Source: an uncultured Alphaproteobacteria bacterium (GTDB lineage Bacteria > Pseudomonadota > Alphaproteobacteria > HIMB59 > GCA-002718135). From it: DNA of 64,000 bases. The stretch covers positions 1 to 64,000 of the forward strand of contig CACJAV010000003.1 in assembly GCA_902591485.1 (NCBI GenBank). The letters are read 5' to 3'. Positions 49,833 through 59,050 of the stretch are shown here, piece by piece (position 1 is the stretch's first letter; every line of letters starts with the position of its first letter). The notes under the pieces were generated by a model. The model had not been told where the DNA came from and did no database searches. It was given only the letters and a program-made list of their open reading frames with translations. Both the position numbers and the translations under genes were made by a program.

Positions 49833-51631
49833 TGTTTTATTCTGAACAAAAAAAACAGGTTAGCACATATAACAGACGAACATTTTTTTTATTTCTTCTT
49901 AAACTCTCTTTATTTACTGCTGTTGGTTGGAGATTATATAATATTCAAATATTAGATTCTTCTAAATACAAAACTTTATCAAAAAAAAATCAAATAGATC
50001 TTGAGATACTTTTCCCTATAAGAGGTAAGATATTTGATAGAAATAAAATACTAATTGCAAATAATGAAAAAGTTTATGATCTTTACTTAATTCCTGAAAA
50101 TACGAAATCTATAAACAATACACTTAACGATTTATCAAAATTTATAGATATTGATTTTACTAAAAGAAGAAAAATTATTGATTTAAGCACTAAGGTAAAA
50201 AAATTTGAAAAAATTAAAATATTTGAAAATATTTCATGGTCCACATTGGAAAAAATTGAAACAAATAAGTATAAGCTTGAGGGAATTTTTATTGCTGAAG
50301 ATTATTTAAGAATTTATCCATATAAAGAAGTTTTTTCTCATTTATTAGGCTACATCAATAAACCTAATGAAAAGGAACTAGCTTTGCCTTTTATTGCAAA
50401 AATGCCTAATTTAGATATTGGAAAACAGGGATTAGAACAGTCATTTAATCCAGAGTTGGTAGGTAAGGCTGGACAAAGAGAAATAGAGGTAAATTCATAT
50501 GGACGAATTATCAGAGAAATATCAAAAATAGATAGTGTAAAAGGAAAGGAAGTAATTCTCTCAATTGACGCAAGAGTGCAAGAATATGCTATAAATTTAC
50601 TTCAATCACACAGAGCGGGTTCTATAAATGTAATTAATATTAAAACTGGCGAAATTTTATGTATGGCTTCTACGCCTACATATGACCCAAACAAAATAAT
50701 TAAAAAACCAAATACAGAGTATTGGGAAACTATCTTATCAAATACTTTGTCACCATTAACTAATAGAAGTATTCAAGGCCTATATGCTCCAGGGTCTACC
50801 TTTAAAATGATTGTTGCAATTGCTGCTCTCAAATATGGAATCATTAATGCTGCTTCCACCCATTCTTGTACTGGAAAAATAGAATTTGGGGACAGAGTTT
50901 ACCATTGTTGGAAAACAAATGGTCATGGTAAAATGGATGTTACAAATGCAATAAAAGAGTCATGTGATGTATTTTTTTATGAAATTTCTAAAAAGTTAGG
51001 AATAGATAAAATTGCTGAAGTTGCAGAAGATTTTGGGTTGGGAAAAATATTTGATATTTCGATGTCTAATCAAAAAAAAGGGATAGTACCTACAAAAAAA
51101 TGGAAAAAGACTACGCTAGGTGAAAGTTGGTATGCTGGAGAAACATTAATATCAGGCATTGGGCAAGGCTTTGTTTTAACAAATCCCTTTCAACTTGCTG
51201 TGATGACATCTATCATAGCCTCAAATGGAAAAATTATTGAACCATCAATACTAAAAAGAGACAAAATAAATTTTCAAACAAATGAAAAGTATTCAAAAGA
51301 AATAAATATAATTAAAAAAGCTATGTTCAAAGTTGTCAATGAAAATAAAGGGACTGCTTTTAAATCACGAATAGACGATATTAAGTTTGCTGGTAAGACT
51401 GGCACTTCTCAAGTAAAAACAATTTCTCTATCAGAGAGAGAAAGTGATGATTTTAGAAAGAAAGAACAAGAATGGAAAAATAGAGATCATGCGTTATTTG
51501 TAGGCTACATACCTCATGATGATCCTCAATATGCTATTTCTGTTATAATAGAGCATGGTGGATCAGGAGCCTCAACTGCAGCTCCAATTGCAAAACAGAT
51601 TTTCAGCTACATAAATAAACTAGATATATGA
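49832..51631 (+). CDS. mrdA: Penicillin-binding protein 2 (elongation transpeptidase)
   Basis: A 599-residue class B PBP. The transmembrane helix is at about residues 18-36, and the pedestal domain has FPIRGKIFDRN. The transpeptidase motifs are STFK with catalytic Ser322, SCD at 377-379 and KTGTSQ from Lys522. The cysteine in SCD and the adjacent rodA mark it as PBP2, the elongation enzyme, rather than FtsI. It cross-links lateral wall peptidoglycan with RodA. It overlaps rodA by four bases (ATGA). Confidence 0.95.
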   Translation: MFYSEQKKQVSTYNRRTFFLFLLKLSLFTAVGWRLYNIQILDSSKYKTLSKKNQIDLEILFPIRGKIFDRNKILIANNEKVYDLYLIPENTKSINNTLNDLSKFIDIDFTKRRKIIDLSTKVKKFEKIKIFENISWSTLEKIETNKYKLEGIFIAEDYLRIYPYKEVFSHLLGYINKPNEKELALPFIAKMPNLDIGKQGLEQSFNPELVGKAGQREIEVNSYGRIIREISKIDSVKGKEVILSIDARVQEYAINLLQSHRAGSINVINIKTGEILCMASTPTYDPNKIIKKPNTEYWETILSNTLSPLTNRSIQGLYAPGSTFKMIVAIAALKYGIINAASTHSCTGKIEFGDRVYHCWKTNGHGKMDVTNAIKESCDVFFYEISKKLGIDKIAEVAEDFGLGKIFDISMSNQKKGIVPTKKWKKTTLGESWYAGETLISGIGQGFVLTNPFQLAVMTSIIASNGKIIEPSILKRDKINFQTNEKYSKEINIIKKAMFKVVNENKGTAFKSRIDDIKFAGKTGTSQVKTISLSERESDDFRKKEQEWKNRDHALFVGYIPHDDPQYAISVIIEHGGSGASTAAPIAKQIFSYINKLDI

Positions 51632-52728
51632 TTTTAACAAAAATTAAAAATTTAAACTACTTATTAATCTTTTTACTTATACTTTTATCATTTATTGGTG
51701 CAGCAGGTTTATATTCAGCAGCCGATGGTTCTTATAATCCTTGGGCATCAAGACATTTAATTAGGTTTTATGTTTTTCTTTTAATGGCAATAGTTATTAG
51801 TGTGATTGATATAAAACTTATCTATAAATATACGTATTTACTATTCATTTTTAGTGTACTTTTACTAATTTCTGTTGAGATAATAGGTGTCCTTGGAAAA
51901 GGAGCTACTAGATGGATTAGGGTATTTGGTTTTAGTATTCAACCATCAGAGTTAGTAAAAATCACGATAATATTAGCGCTAGCTAAATTTTATCATGATA
52001 TAAAATTTGAAAATATAAAAAAAATTAGTTTTTTATTTTTTCCTTTTTTAATTTTAATAATTCCATTTGCATTTGTAGTTATTCAGCCCGATTTAGGAAC
52101 TTCTCTAAGTATAATTATGCTTGGCGCTTTTATTCTTTTTGTAGCAGGAGTTAGAATATGGAAATTTCTTCTAGGTATAATGGCTACAATAATTTCTATA
52201 CCTATTTTTTTACAATACATTAAACCATATCAAAGAGATCGTATTATTTCATTTCTTAACCCTGAATCTGATCCGTTAGGTCAAGGATACCAGTTAATTC
52301 AATCAAAAATTGCTTTAGGCTCAGGAGGTGCTTCTGGCAAAGGTTTTTTGCAAGGAACTCAGTCCTATCTTGAGTATCTGCCTGAAAAGCAAACTGATTT
52401 TATATTTACTCTGATAGGAGAGGAATTTGGATTTCTTGGAACAACTTTTATTATTTTGATTTTTATTTTGTTAATAGCTGTTTGTTACTTTATTAGCATC
52501 AAATGTTTTCATACTTTTGGCCGTATCTTAGTTTTAGGAGTTGCTTCAAATGTTTTTATTTATGTTTTTATGAATATTGCGATGGTGTCAGGTTTAATGC
52601 CTGTTGTAGGTATTCCTTTGCCACTTATCTCTTATGGAGGCTCAGTCATGCTATCAATCATGATATCCATGGGATTGGTTTTGAATGTAGAAATAAATTA
52701 TAATTTAAAAAAATTAAATAATGCTTAA
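51628..52728 (+). CDS. rodA: Rod-shape peptidoglycan glycosyltransferase RodA
   Basis: A 366-residue SEDS protein with about ten transmembrane segments. It has GKGATRWIRVFGFSIQPSELVKI (broken), IQPDLGTSLS, GASGKGFLQGTQSYLEYLPEKQTDFIF and PLPLISYGGSVM. The catalytic aspartate is expected in the QTDFIF region. RodA polymerises glycan strands during elongation together with PBP2. Its last eight bases overlap the start of the LIV transporter ATPase gene, an unusual junction between a shape operon and a transport operon. FtsW at 14.4 kb is the division paralogue. Confidence 0.95.
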   Translation: MILTKIKNLNYLLIFLLILLSFIGAAGLYSAADGSYNPWASRHLIRFYVFLLMAIVISVIDIKLIYKYTYLLFIFSVLLLISVEIIGVLGKGATRWIRVFGFSIQPSELVKITIILALAKFYHDIKFENIKKISFLFFPFLILIIPFAFVVIQPDLGTSLSIIMLGAFILFVAGVRIWKFLLGIMATIISIPIFLQYIKPYQRDRIISFLNPESDPLGQGYQLIQSKIALGSGGASGKGFLQGTQSYLEYLPEKQTDFIFTLIGEEFGFLGTTFIILIFILLIAVCYFISIKCFHTFGRILVLGVASNVFIYVFMNIAMVSGLMPVVGIPLPLISYGGSVMLSIMISMGLVLNVEINYNLKKLNNA

Positions 52729-53491
52729 GATTAAAAATTTGAATAAAAGTTTTGGTGGTTTAAAAGCAGTCAATGATGTCAATCTCGAAGTTAAACAAGG
52801 TTCTATTACAGGATTAATTGGACCAAATGGAGCTGGCAAAACTACTCTCTTCAATACTATAGCAGGATTATATGCCCCAGAAAATGGGGAGATATATCTT
52901 GAAGAAAAAAATATTGCTGGTTTTAAACCTCATGAATTGTTTGAGATGGGCGTATTAAGAACTTTTCAAATTGCTCATGAATTTTCATCTCTAACAGTTT
53001 TAGAAAACTTAATGATGGTTCCCGGTAACCAACGAGGGGAAAAATTAATTTATGCTTTATTTGGAGATAATGTTGTTAAAAAACAAGAAGAAGAAATTCG
53101 TTCAAAAGCAATTGAAGTTATAGAATTTCTAAATTTAAAACATTTAACGCAAGAAGTAGCTGGTAATTTATCTGGTGGTCAAAAAAAACTGTTAGAGCTT
53201 GGAAGAACAATGATGGTCGAAGCTAACTTAGTTTTATTAGATGAAGTTGGCGCAGGAGTAAATAGAACATTGTTAAATGAAATTTCTGATGCAATATTAA
53301 GATTAAATAAAGAACGAAACTATACTTTTTTTGTCATTGAGCATGATATGGATTTAATTGAAAAAATTTGTGATCCTGTAATAGTTATGGCAGAAGGTAG
53401 TGTTTTATTTGAAGGTAATTTTCACAAGGTTAAGTCAAACGAAGAAGTTATTGAAGCATATCTAGGTAGAGGAATAAAAAGTAAAAAATAA
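52721..53491 (+). CDS. LIV-type ABC transporter ATP-binding protein (LivG-like)
   Basis: A 256-residue ABC ATPase. Walker A is GPNGAGKTT (residues ~34-42), the signature LSGGQKKLLELGR is at ~151-163, Walker B is LVLLDEVGAGV and the switch histidine is in FVIEHDMDLIEKI. The C-terminal stretch FHKVKSNEEVIEAYLG is diagnostic for LivG of the branched-chain amino acid (HAAT) family. It energises import with the LivF-like partner. Substrates of HAAT systems range over amino acids, amides and urea, so the specificity is uncertain. Its start overlaps rodA by eight bases. Confidence 0.92.
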   Translation: MLKIKNLNKSFGGLKAVNDVNLEVKQGSITGLIGPNGAGKTTLFNTIAGLYAPENGEIYLEEKNIAGFKPHELFEMGVLRTFQIAHEFSSLTVLENLMMVPGNQRGEKLIYALFGDNVVKKQEEEIRSKAIEVIEFLNLKHLTQEVAGNLSGGQKKLLELGRTMMVEANLVLLDEVGAGVNRTLLNEISDAILRLNKERNYTFFVIEHDMDLIEKICDPVIVMAEGSVLFEGNFHKVKSNEEVIEAYLGRGIKSKK

Positions 53492-54195
53492 TGATCAGTT
53501 TAGAGGGTACAAATTTAACAGCAGGTTATGGCGGAGTTGATATCATTAAGGATATTAATCTACAGGTCAAACAAGGAGAGATTGCAGTTATTGTTGGGCC
53601 AAATGGAGCTGGCAAATCAACAGCAATGAAAGCACTTTTAGGAATGCTAAAATTGTCTGAAGGGTCTGTAAAATTTGCACAGAATGATATAACTTCAATG
53701 CTTCCCCAAGACCGAGTCAATTTAGGAATTGCTTTTGTCCCCCAAACACAAAATGTTTTTACTGGTATGAGTGTCGAGGAAAATTTAGAGATGGGTGGGT
53801 TTATTAGAGACGATAATATCAGTCTTACTATGGAGGATATTTATAATCTATTTCCAATTTTGAAAGAAAAGAGAAATCAAAATGCAGGTGAGTTATCAGG
53901 AGGTCAACGCCAACAAGTTGCTTTTGGAAGAGCGTTAATGACAAAGCCAAAAATTTTAATGTTAGATGAACCCACTGCTGGTGTTTCACCAATTGTTATG
54001 GATGAATTATTTTCAAGAATAATTGAGGTAGGTAAAACTGGTGTAGGCATCTTGATGGTTGAGCAAAATGCAAAGCAAGCTCTTAACATTGCAGATAGAG
54101 GTTACGTTCTTGTTAATGGAAAAAACAGTAGAGAGGGAAGTGGCCAAGATTTACTTAATAACCCTGAAGTAAGAAAGTCATTTTTAGGGGGTTAA
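53491..54195 (+). CDS. LIV-type ABC transporter ATP-binding protein (LivF-like)
   Basis: A 234-residue ABC ATPase. Walker A is GPNGAGKST (~36-44), the signature LSGGQRQQVAFGRAL is at ~134-148, Walker B is ILMLDEPTAGVSP and the switch is MVEQNAKQALNIADRGYVL, the LivF hallmark. It pairs with the preceding LivG-like protein. Single-base overlap with livG (TAATG) and two-base spacing to the permease gene show one operon. Confidence 0.93.
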   Translation: MISLEGTNLTAGYGGVDIIKDINLQVKQGEIAVIVGPNGAGKSTAMKALLGMLKLSEGSVKFAQNDITSMLPQDRVNLGIAFVPQTQNVFTGMSVEENLEMGGFIRDDNISLTMEDIYNLFPILKEKRNQNAGELSGGQRQQVAFGRALMTKPKILMLDEPTAGVSPIVMDELFSRIIEVGKTGVGILMVEQNAKQALNIADRGYVLVNGKNSREGSGQDLLNNPEVRKSFLGG

Positions 54196-54196
54196 T

Positions 54197-55210
54197 GTGA
54201 TTGATTTTATAAACTCTATAGTTGTTTTGCTTAATTTTGTCATTATTCCTGGCTTATCTTATGGATCTCAACTAGCTTTAGGTGCGCTAGGGGTTACCTT
54301 TGTTTATGCTGTGCTTCGATTTGCAAACTTTGCGCACGGTGAACTAATGTCCTTTGGAGCCATGATTACAATTTTATTTACTTGGTTTTTTCAATCTCAA
54401 AATATTGGATTAGGTATATTGCCAACAGCTCTAATTGCTTTGCCTTTTGGTATTTTAGCTACAATTGTGCTTGGTTTGCTCTCGGATAAATTTGTATTTA
54501 AATATTATAGAAAGCAAAAGAGTGTTCCAGTTGTATTGGCCATGGTTTCTATAGGAGTTATGTTCGTAGTAAATGCAATTATTAGGATTGTTTTAGGTAC
54601 TGAAACAATCAAGTTTTCTGATGGACAAAAATTTATCGTGAAAGCAAAACAATTTAAATCTATAACAGGTTTAAATGAGGGTCTTGCTCTTAAATCCTCT
54701 CAGGTAATTACTATACTTATTACAATATTACTTTTAACTTTTACTTTTTGGTTTTTACAAAAAACAAAGACTGGAAAATCTATGAGAGCGTTCTCTGATA
54801 ATGAAGATTTGGCATTATTATCTGGTATCAATCCAGATCGTGTTGTTTTTATTACATGGTTAATTGTTGGCACTTTAGCCTGTGTAGCAGGAACATTATA
54901 TGGCTTAGATAAAAGTTATAAGCCCATCATTTATTTAAATCTTGTACTACCAGTATTTGCATCTGCAATTGTTGGAGGTATAGGTAGTCCTTTTGGAGCT
55001 GTTGTTGGAGGGTATGTGATTGCTTTTTCAGAAATAATGGTAACCTATGCTTATAAAAAATTCTTTAAATATTTATTACCTGAGAGTTTAGAGCCATCAA
55101 GTTTAGTTCAATTGCTTTCTACTGATTATAAATTTGCCGTCTCCTTTACTATTTTGGTAATTGTGCTTTTAATTAGACCATCAGGTATATTTAGAGGAAA
55201 GGTTCTGTAA
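54197..55210 (+). CDS. LIV-type ABC transporter permease (LivH-like)
   Basis: A 337-residue inner-membrane permease with about eight to nine transmembrane segments. The N-terminal region contains FVYAVLRFANFAHGELMSFGA, the LivH signature (residues ~35-55). The cytoplasmic coupling region is GKSMRAFSDNEDLALLSGINPDRV, and a GG-rich loop IVGGIGSPFGAVVGGYVI follows. The start is GTG at 54197, supported by a GGGGG stretch just upstream (54187-54191) and close spacing to livF. It forms the channel with LivM. Confidence 0.9.
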   Translation: MIDFINSIVVLLNFVIIPGLSYGSQLALGALGVTFVYAVLRFANFAHGELMSFGAMITILFTWFFQSQNIGLGILPTALIALPFGILATIVLGLLSDKFVFKYYRKQKSVPVVLAMVSIGVMFVVNAIIRIVLGTETIKFSDGQKFIVKAKQFKSITGLNEGLALKSSQVITILITILLLTFTFWFLQKTKTGKSMRAFSDNEDLALLSGINPDRVVFITWLIVGTLACVAGTLYGLDKSYKPIIYLNLVLPVFASAIVGGIGSPFGAVVGGYVIAFSEIMVTYAYKKFFKYLLPESLEPSSLVQLLSTDYKFAVSFTILVIVLLIRPSGIFRGKVL

Positions 55211-56580
55211 TGAGATTTGATAAATACGAATGGACAGCCATATCCATTATGGTTTCATTATTTATTTTAGTTGGTTTTATTCAAGGCTGGTCGGTTAGTT
55301 TAGTAATCCTTAATATGTGTATCATCTCTGCTATCATGACAATGGGTGTAAATATTTCATGGGGATACGCGGGTGTTATTAATTTTGGTGTAATGGGTTT
55401 TTTAGCTATGGGAGGACTAGCTGCTGTACTTGTATCTTATCCCCCTATTAAAGAAGCTTGGCAAGTTGGTGGCTCAGGGCTAGGCATAAGTTTTATTTTA
55501 CTGATAGTACTGGTAATTGCTGTATTTTTTATAACTAAATTAGTAGAAAAAAAATCCCATAAATATTGGTTAAACAGTTTAGTAATTTTATTTGGATTAA
55601 TAATTATTAGATATTTTTTTCTTAATGCAACAGCAAAAATTGAAGAGGTTGATCCAGCGTTAGCTGGATTTTTAGGAGGAGCAAACTTACCAATCATCTT
55701 TTCATGGGTTGTTGGTGGTTTCTTTGCTGGAGGTGTCGCCTTTGTTATTGGAAAAGTAGCTCTTGGTTTACGTTCAGATTATTTAGCAATTGTAACCCTT
55801 GGTATTTCTGAGATTGTTGTTAGTGTCCTCAAACATGAAGAGTGGTTATCAAGAGGAGTTAAAAATGTCATTGGTCTAAAAAGGCCAGTGCCCTATGAGA
55901 TTAATCTGCAAAATGCTGAATGGTTTATAAACATGGTAACATGGTTTAATTCATCTAAATTAAATAATATTATTGATCCTGATACAAAACAGGAAGTTCT
56001 TAATAACTTAATTATTGATGGGTCAGGAATATTCGTAAAACTTAATTACGCACTATTATTTTTTATTGTCATGATTGTAATTTATTATTTTGCTAACAAA
56101 GCACAGATATCTCCGTGGGGGCGTATGATGCGAGCTATTCGTGATAATGAAGTATCTGCAAATGCCATGGGCAAAGATATTGTTAAGCAACACTTAATTA
56201 TTTTTGTCATTGGCGCTGCAATTGTAGGCGTAGCAGGTGCCATGCTTGTCACACTAGATGGCTTATTTACTCCTTCAGGTTATAGACCACTTCGTTTTAC
56301 CTTTATTATTTGGATTATGGTAATTGTTGGTGGAAGTGGAAACAATCTTGGAGCTATTTTTGGTGGGTTTGTTATTTGGTTTGCTTGGATTGAAGTTGCA
56401 CCACTTACTACATTTTTAATTGAAATATTTACTTCTGGTATGGATCCACAAAATGCAATTCGTTTACATTTATTAGATAGTGTTCCATATTTTAGATATT
56501 TATTAATGGGGATGGTCTTGCTTCTAATATTACGATACCGTCCTAAAGGTATTATCCCTGAAAAAGTAAGACACTCATAA
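55210..56580 (+). CDS. LIV-type ABC transporter permease (LivM-like)
   Basis: A 456-residue permease, longer than E. coli LivM core because of an insert of about 60 residues with an extra hydrophobic pair (around 80-140) and a periplasmic loop (around 215-275). Signature sequences are NISWGYAGVINFGVMGFLAMGG (broken, residues ~48-69), YLAIVTLGISEIV, GRMMRAIRDNEVSANAMGKDI and the final RYRPKGIIPEKVR. It completes the membrane pore with LivH. Its stop is followed by a bidirectional terminator shared with the convergent binding-protein gene. Confidence 0.9.
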   Translation: MRFDKYEWTAISIMVSLFILVGFIQGWSVSLVILNMCIISAIMTMGVNISWGYAGVINFGVMGFLAMGGLAAVLVSYPPIKEAWQVGGSGLGISFILLIVLVIAVFFITKLVEKKSHKYWLNSLVILFGLIIIRYFFLNATAKIEEVDPALAGFLGGANLPIIFSWVVGGFFAGGVAFVIGKVALGLRSDYLAIVTLGISEIVVSVLKHEEWLSRGVKNVIGLKRPVPYEINLQNAEWFINMVTWFNSSKLNNIIDPDTKQEVLNNLIIDGSGIFVKLNYALLFFIVMIVIYYFANKAQISPWGRMMRAIRDNEVSANAMGKDIVKQHLIIFVIGAAIVGVAGAMLVTLDGLFTPSGYRPLRFTFIIWIMVIVGGSGNNLGAIFGGFVIWFAWIEVAPLTTFLIEIFTSGMDPQNAIRLHLLDSVPYFRYLLMGMVLLLILRYRPKGIIPEKVRHS

Positions 56581-56603
56581 CTTCTAATAAAAAAAAGATA
56601 AAA

Positions 56604-56631
56604 AAAACCCAGCTATTAAAGCTGGGTTTTT
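56604..56631. terminator. Bidirectional intrinsic terminator between livM and the binding-protein gene
   Basis: AAAACCCAGCT (56604-56614) and AGCTGGGTTTT (56620-56630) form an eleven-pair stem around a five-base loop. T-runs follow on both strands. It lies between convergent genes, so it should end both the long + strand operon and the minus-strand binding-protein transcript. Confidence 0.93.
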
Positions 56632-56656
56632 AAAATAAATAATTTAGTAAAAAATA

Positions 56657-57838
56657 TTATAGTGCACCTACTGTTACAAAAGTACCACCAGAAACTTCAA
56701 GTTCTTTAAAGGCACCAGCTGCATCACCAAATGCGTTAAATTCAACATCAGTTGCACCCTGATAATCAATATCTTTTCCAGCTGCTAACATTTGCAGACC
56801 GTAAGCTAATTGACCTGGATTAATAACAATCCCAGGAGCATTTGATACTTTACTAATATTAGATAAGATTGATTTTCTATCAGCTGAACCACCTGCTTGA
56901 ATTGCAAGTGCAATAATAGCAGCAGCGTCATATGACTCTCCTACGTATGGAGCACTTCCATCCATGCCGTTGGCAGCAGCAAGGTCAGCAAATTTTGCAG
57001 AACCTTTTGAAATTGCACCTGGCATTGAACCAAATGAACCTTCAAGATCAGCACCAATATTATCAACGATTGATTGACCAATCATACCATCAGACAGAAC
57101 AAAAGTATCAAAAGCACCAGAATCAAGAGATGCTTCAATCATTCCTTTTCCACCATCATCAATATAACCAATAACTAGTAAAGCGTCACCACCAGCAGAT
57201 GCTAAAACACCAACTTCTGATGAATAATCGGCTTTTCCATCTTCATGTGAAGCAGAAGCAGTAATAGTTCCTCCACCTGAAGCAAAAGCAGCTTCAAATA
57301 CTTCAGCTAATCCTTTTCCATAGTCATTGTTTGTGTAAGTTACAGCAATACTTTCAATACCTCTCTTAAGAGCTAAGTTAGCTAAAACTTTACCACCCAT
57401 TGCATCAGATGGAGCAGTTCTCCAGAACGTTCCATTATCAGCGATCTTACTTAGACCAGGTGAAGTTGCAGAAGGAGATACCATCAAGATACCATTAGGA
57501 ACTGCCACGTTAGCATTGATTGCTCCAGTAACACCAGAACAGTCAGCACCCATGATAGCAGATACACCATCAGCAACTAGTTGCTCAGCAGCAGCCGTCG
57601 CTGCAGCAGAATCAACACAAGTTGAGTCAGCCTCAAGTATTGTGAAAGTTTCACCACCAAGAAGATTTCCAGAATTTGAAGCTTCTAGAAATGCCAATTT
57701 TGCCCCATCTCTCATAGCAGGAGTTAGAGATTCAATTGGACCGGTGAAACCTAAAATAATACCAACTTTAATTTCAGCTAAAGCAGCTGTCGAGATAGAC
57801 GACAAGCTTATAATAGCTGCAACAAGTAATTTTTTCAT
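56657..57838 (-). CDS. ABC transporter periplasmic binding protein (LivK/HAAT type)
   Basis: A 393-residue periplasmic binding protein. The Sec signal is MKKLLVAAIISLSSISTAALA, and the mature fold begins EIKVGIILGFTGPIESLTPAMRDGA (broken). Conserved elements are VSPSATSPGLS (ligand-contact loop), AVTYTNNDYGKGLAEVF and GESYDAAAII. The cysteine pair in STCVD and GADCSG probably forms the disulfide known in this family. It should deliver ligand to the adjacent LIV-type permease, although it is transcribed from the other strand. GGAGG at 57842-57846 (minus) is a strong ribosome-binding site, suggesting high expression. Ligand identity unknown. Confidence 0.93.
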   Translation of the reverse strand: MKKLLVAAIISLSSISTAALAEIKVGIILGFTGPIESLTPAMRDGAKLAFLEASNSGNLLGGETFTILEADSTCVDSAAATAAAEQLVADGVSAIMGADCSGVTGAINANVAVPNGILMVSPSATSPGLSKIADNGTFWRTAPSDAMGGKVLANLALKRGIESIAVTYTNNDYGKGLAEVFEAAFASGGGTITASASHEDGKADYSSEVGVLASAGGDALLVIGYIDDGGKGMIEASLDSGAFDTFVLSDGMIGQSIVDNIGADLEGSFGSMPGAISKGSAKFADLAAANGMDGSAPYVGESYDAAAIIALAIQAGGSADRKSILSNISKVSNAPGIVINPGQLAYGLQMLAAGKDIDYQGATDVEFNAFGDAAGAFKELEVSGGTFVTVGAL

Positions 57839-57940
57839 ATTTCCTCCGAGAAATTATTTTTTTTATATAGATCAAATCAATTCTAAGGTACAGAAATCAA
57901 TGATATTTAAATACTTAAAATAGTGACAAAATAGTAAAAT

Positions 57941-59050
57941 ATGGAGAAATTTCACACAAATACTGTTGTTATTGGGGCTGGAGTAGTTGGTTTAGCTGTT
58001 GCAAAAGAAATTAGCTCTAAAGATCCTGAAGTAATTATCCTTGAAAAAGAAGGAAATATTGGGCAAATCACAAGCTCTAGAAACTCAGGGGTTATTCATG
58101 CAGGTATTTATTATCCATCAGATACTTTAAAGGCTAAATTTTGTGTTGAGGGTAATCGTCTACTTTATGCTTATGCAAAAAAATTTAATGTACCTTTTAT
58201 AAATACCAAAAAAATTATTGTAGCTAGTAATCAATCACAAATAGATGATATTCTGGTTATTAAACAACAAGCAGAATTGAATGGAGTTGAAAATCTAGTG
58301 ATACTTGATGAAAAACAAGTTAACAAGTTAGAACCCCTTATTAAATGTGTAGGAGGCTTACTCGTTCCATCCACTGGTATAATTGACCAACATAGCTTAA
58401 TGCAGTCTTATCTTGGTGAGTATGAAACTAATGGAGGAATGGTATCTTACAATTCTACAGTAAAAAAAATATCTTTTGTAAATAATAGATTTGAAATTTT
58501 AGTTGTTAATAAAGACATTGAAACAAAAATTATTTGTAATAATTTAATTAATGCAGCTGGAATATTTTCATCTGAAGTAGCTAATTCAATTGAAGGTCTT
58601 GATAAGAAACATGTACCTCAAACTTTTTTAGCAAAAGGTAATTATTTTTCTCTAAATAAAAAATTACCTATTAATCATTTAATATACCCTGTTCCTGAAA
58701 AAATAAGCCTTGGTATTCATTTAACTTTGGAGGTTGATCATTCAATAAAATTTGGACCTGATGCTGAATGGGTTGAAGATCCATACGATTATTCAGTGAA
58801 TGAAAGTTTAAAATCAAAATTTGTAAATTCAATAAATAAATATTTACCCGATGTTAATGAAAATATGCTTTCACCATCATATGCTGGTATTCGACCTATA
58901 ACCAGTAAGGAAGATAGAGTGAAACGTGATTTTACCATAAGCACAGTAGAAAATCATCAAATAGAAAATCTCATTAATTTATATGGTATAGAGTCGCCAG
59001 GATTAACTTCATCTTTAGCAATAGCTAAATATGTTGTGGAAAGACTATAA
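57941..59050 (+). CDS. FAD-dependent oxidoreductase, L-2-hydroxyglutarate oxidase (LhgO)-like
   Basis: A 369-residue DAO-fold flavoprotein. The FAD motif is VVIGAGVVGLAVAKEI (residues ~9-24). It is followed by LEKEGNIGQITSSRNSGVIHAGIYYP, the block characteristic of L-2-hydroxyglutarate dehydrogenase/oxidase (YgaF/LhgO). The C-terminal RPITSKEDRVKRDF and GIESPGLTSSLAIAKYV complete the flavin site. Such enzymes oxidise L-2-hydroxyglutarate to 2-oxoglutarate, clearing a side product of TCA enzymes. Homologues acting on glycerol-3-phosphate exist, and the next gene is gpsA, so the substrate is not certain. It is divergent from the binding-protein gene across 102 bases. Confidence 0.82.
   Translation: MEKFHTNTVVIGAGVVGLAVAKEISSKDPEVIILEKEGNIGQITSSRNSGVIHAGIYYPSDTLKAKFCVEGNRLLYAYAKKFNVPFINTKKIIVASNQSQIDDILVIKQQAELNGVENLVILDEKQVNKLEPLIKCVGGLLVPSTGIIDQHSLMQSYLGEYETNGGMVSYNSTVKKISFVNNRFEILVVNKDIETKIICNNLINAAGIFSSEVANSIEGLDKKHVPQTFLAKGNYFSLNKKLPINHLIYPVPEKISLGIHLTLEVDHSIKFGPDAEWVEDPYDYSVNESLKSKFVNSINKYLPDVNENMLSPSYAGIRPITSKEDRVKRDFTISTVENHQIENLINLYGIESPGLTSSLAIAKYVVERL

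Noticed and set aside
57516..57923. 135-codon + strand frame over the 5' part of the binding-protein gene
   Set aside because: It mirrors the alanine-rich binding protein in the antisense frame, which commonly lacks stops; it has no ribosome-binding site.
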